Shown piece after piece: positions 4,826-6,315 of a stretch of DNA of 6,315 nt. The notes under the pieces were generated by a model that saw only the letters and a program-made list of their open reading frames with translations, was not told the origin of the DNA and made no database searches. The stretch is from Pseudomonadota bacterium. GTDB lineage: Bacteria; Bdellovibrionota_B; Oligoflexia; Silvanigrellales; Silvanigrellaceae. The stretch's first letter is position 1, and each line of letters begins with the position of its first letter. The stretch spans positions 1 to 6,315 of the forward strand of contig JAIXXU010000262.1 of the NCBI GenBank assembly GCA_027490595.1, written 5' to 3'. The position numbers and the translations under genes were made by a program.

Positions 4826-6315
4826 ATGAGTTTCTTTTGTTTTGGGTGTTTTTCACGTGCTCCCAAAGATGTTTATGGGACAAAACCTCTGCAAAAAGGG
4901 AAGCTAGTTTATACTCCGTCCAACTATTCAAAACAGATTGGCGTGTTATTGAAAGAATTTAACAAGATATCGGACTCAGCAACAAAAAAAACATTTGTGC
5001 TCAATGCCGTTTACATGGATCTTTCTTGGAAACAATTGGTTGAGTACGCCGATTTATTGGAGGTTTCCATTGTGGAGAACCTTCACCGTGAGTTCCCTAT
5101 GTTTGATAGAAATCTACACGATTGTTTTTGTCAAACAATGACTATTTTACATAACCTTCAGGGCGAAAGGACACTTTTTTCTCCCGGAAATAACAGTCAG
5201 TTCGAACCAATCTACATACACCTTGCAAAGAGTATAGAAAATAACGTTGGTAAAAATGTTGATTTTATTGATCAAGCCAATGAATTTAAAAGTTTTTTGT
5301 CTGGAAATAATCACTTGGTTACCCCATCCGATGAAAAGAATGAAAAGAATGAAAACTTGGCTAAGTTTTTGCAATTGTTAAGAGAATGTAAAAGCAGAAT
5401 TGAAGGTTTTAAAGTCTACTGCTCAAGACTTAGAATCCCAGTCTCGATAAAAAGAACTCGGATTGCGCAAAATAATCTTGAAGAGAAATTTGGTGAAGTG
5501 AGTAATTTAGAATTTCAAAAAATCATTATTCTTATTTCCCAATTTATTTTCTATTTTGATAGAGAAATAAAATCTTTCGGTAAACAATTTTTTAGTGGAA
5601 CTGTGAAAGATATCTTTAGTGAAATCTTTCGCGAGCATATTCTAAAAATGTCAGAATCTTATTTTAGTGAAGATAAAAAACTTAAAGTTGACTTAATTGA
5701 TGCTTTGCTTTCATTTTATGACAATAAAAAATATCTAACTTCGGAGCAAATGGAAACAAATTATATCAAAATAAAAATTTATGAGACACTCTCTAAAAAA
5801 TGCGCATTTACCTTACAAAACGAGTTTTTTGAGTTCTTACAGACCCACCCAGTAGAGAATTTTTCGAGTGTTGAACAACTCGTTAAGCATATGGACGATC
5901 TTATAAAGAAATATCTGGAGTTACCTCGAGATAAGGAAAAACAGTCTCATACCGTTCGCGTTTCAGCTTTGGCAAGATATCAATCACAGGTTCCCTATAC
6001 GCCATCGTTTACTTTGGAAGTTCGAAACTCTACACCTGAGTCTATTGTTAGGGATTCTGGTAGTTCAAGTCCTTATCCACAAAGGATGGATTTACATTCT
6101 CAATATCAAAACGACGCAGGAGCTTTGTTTGGTACTGTTTCTATCAATAACTCTAGCGGTAGTAGCAATGGACGTTCTTTATTTAGAAGAGAGGAGGGTT
6201 TCTTTTCTCTTTTACCATCTATTAAATCAGCTGATACAAAGCCTCCAGCGGAGGAAAATAGTACGTTTTTATCTATGTTAAATGCAATTAATATCGATCG
6301 GAATAGGGGTGTTGA
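4826..6315 (+). CDS. Unrecognised protein with Phe/Cys N-terminus and disordered tail, 3' end cut
   Basis: I do not recognise this protein. The frame runs from ATG 4826 to the window edge without a stop (496 residues seen). This is the first in-frame ATG after a stop at 4778-4780. No strong ribosome site precedes it; the next in-frame Met (residue 64) has none either and would lose a long open N-terminus. The N-terminus MSFFCFGCFSRAPK is aromatic with Cys5 and Cys8 before a basic segment. It is not a standard signal peptide or lipobox. Residues about 30-370 are mixed charged and look mainly helical, with further cysteines at 100, 102, 188 and 199 that form no clear zinc motif. A hydrophobic run at 232-243 (KIIILISQFIFYF region) is too short to call a membrane span. 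Residues about 380-480 are rich in Ser, Asn, Pro and Gly (SGSSSPYP, INNSSGSSNG), as in disordered tails. The gene is divergent from the transglycosylase gene. A secreted effector is one possibility, but nothing proves it. Confidence 0.86.
   Translation, partial: MSFFCFGCFSRAPKDVYGTKPLQKGKLVYTPSNYSKQIGVLLKEFNKISDSATKKTFVLNAVYMDLSWKQLVEYADLLEVSIVENLHREFPMFDRNLHDCFCQTMTILHNLQGERTLFSPGNNSQFEPIYIHLAKSIENNVGKNVDFIDQANEFKSFLSGNNHLVTPSDEKNEKNENLAKFLQLLRECKSRIEGFKVYCSRLRIPVSIKRTRIAQNNLEEKFGEVSNLEFQKIIILISQFIFYFDREIKSFGKQFFSGTVKDIFSEIFREHILKMSESYFSEDKKLKVDLIDALLSFYDNKKYLTSEQMETNYIKIKIYETLSKKCAFTLQNEFFEFLQTHPVENFSSVEQLVKHMDDLIKKYLELPRDKEKQSHTVRVSALARYQSQVPYTPSFTLEVRNSTPESIVRDSGSSSPYPQRMDLHSQYQNDAGALFGTVSINNSSGSSNGRSLFRREEGFFSLLPSIKSADTKPPAEENSTFLSMLNAINIDRNRGV
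5332..5355 (+). repeat. Short 9-base tandem repeat encoding KNE units
   Basis: The unit tgaaaagaa occurs twice in tandem (5332-5340, 5341-5349) and is followed by a partial third copy. In frame it encodes EKNEKNEN at residues 170-177, in a likely surface loop between helical parts of the unknown protein. Being a multiple of three, copy-number change would not break the frame. Confidence 0.65.

Noticed and set aside
5147..5374. Minus-strand 75-residue frame with a hydrophobic start
   Set aside because: It is antisense to the long unknown plus-strand gene, has no ribosome site, and its hydrophobicity follows from AT-rich sense codons.
6045..6281. Plus-strand 78-residue frame in a second frame of the unknown gene
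   Set aside because: It lies inside the 496-residue open frame and has no ribosome site; the apparent membrane-like residues are out-of-frame reading of the Ser/Asn-rich tail.
1..6315. CRISPR array, tRNA/rRNA, insertion sequence or prophage signature
   Set aside because: No regularly spaced direct repeats, tRNA-like folds, transposase or integrase motifs, or terminal inverted repeats with target duplications were seen on either strand.

Overview
The window holds four genes: two recognisable housekeeping enzymes in the middle and one large unrecognised gene on each side, each cut by a window edge. The enzymes are a periplasmic murein lytic transglycosylase of the MltD/SLT type and an M17 leucyl aminopeptidase. 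They are of the kind found in Gram-negative (proteobacterial-type) bacteria. The transglycosylase has a signal peptide, the genes are tightly packed, and good AGGAG-type ribosome binding sites are present. DNA is AT-rich overall. A host-associated or predatory low-GC proteobacterium or bdellovibrionota-like organism would fit, but the sequence alone does not fix the lineage.

Layout: 1-1603 (minus) is a 534-residue, C-terminally cut protein with an N-terminal coiled coil. 1604-1878 is an AT-rich intergenic stretch with a likely promoter for that gene. It also has a perfect hairpin plus T-run that points the wrong way (plus strand) for the genes around it. 1879-3432 (minus) is the M17 aminopeptidase. 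3429-4553 (minus) is the lytic transglycosylase, which overlaps the aminopeptidase start by ATGA and so forms a two-gene, translationally coupled unit. 4554-4825 is a very AT-rich divergent intergenic region. 4826-6315 (plus) is a 496-residue, C-terminally cut protein with a Phe/Cys-rich N-terminus and a Ser/Asn/Pro-rich, probably disordered tail.

Functionally, the transglycosylase would cut glycan strands of peptidoglycan outside the inner membrane, while the aminopeptidase would trim peptides in the cytoplasm. A shared role in wall-peptide turnover is possible but is only inferred from the coupling. The two flanking proteins match no family I can name. Both are large and mostly helical-looking, lack an evident secretion signal or catalytic motif, and are lower in GC than the aminopeptidase. 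They are the part of the window most likely to hold something undescribed. Effector, cytoskeletal or structural roles are all conceivable and none is demonstrated.
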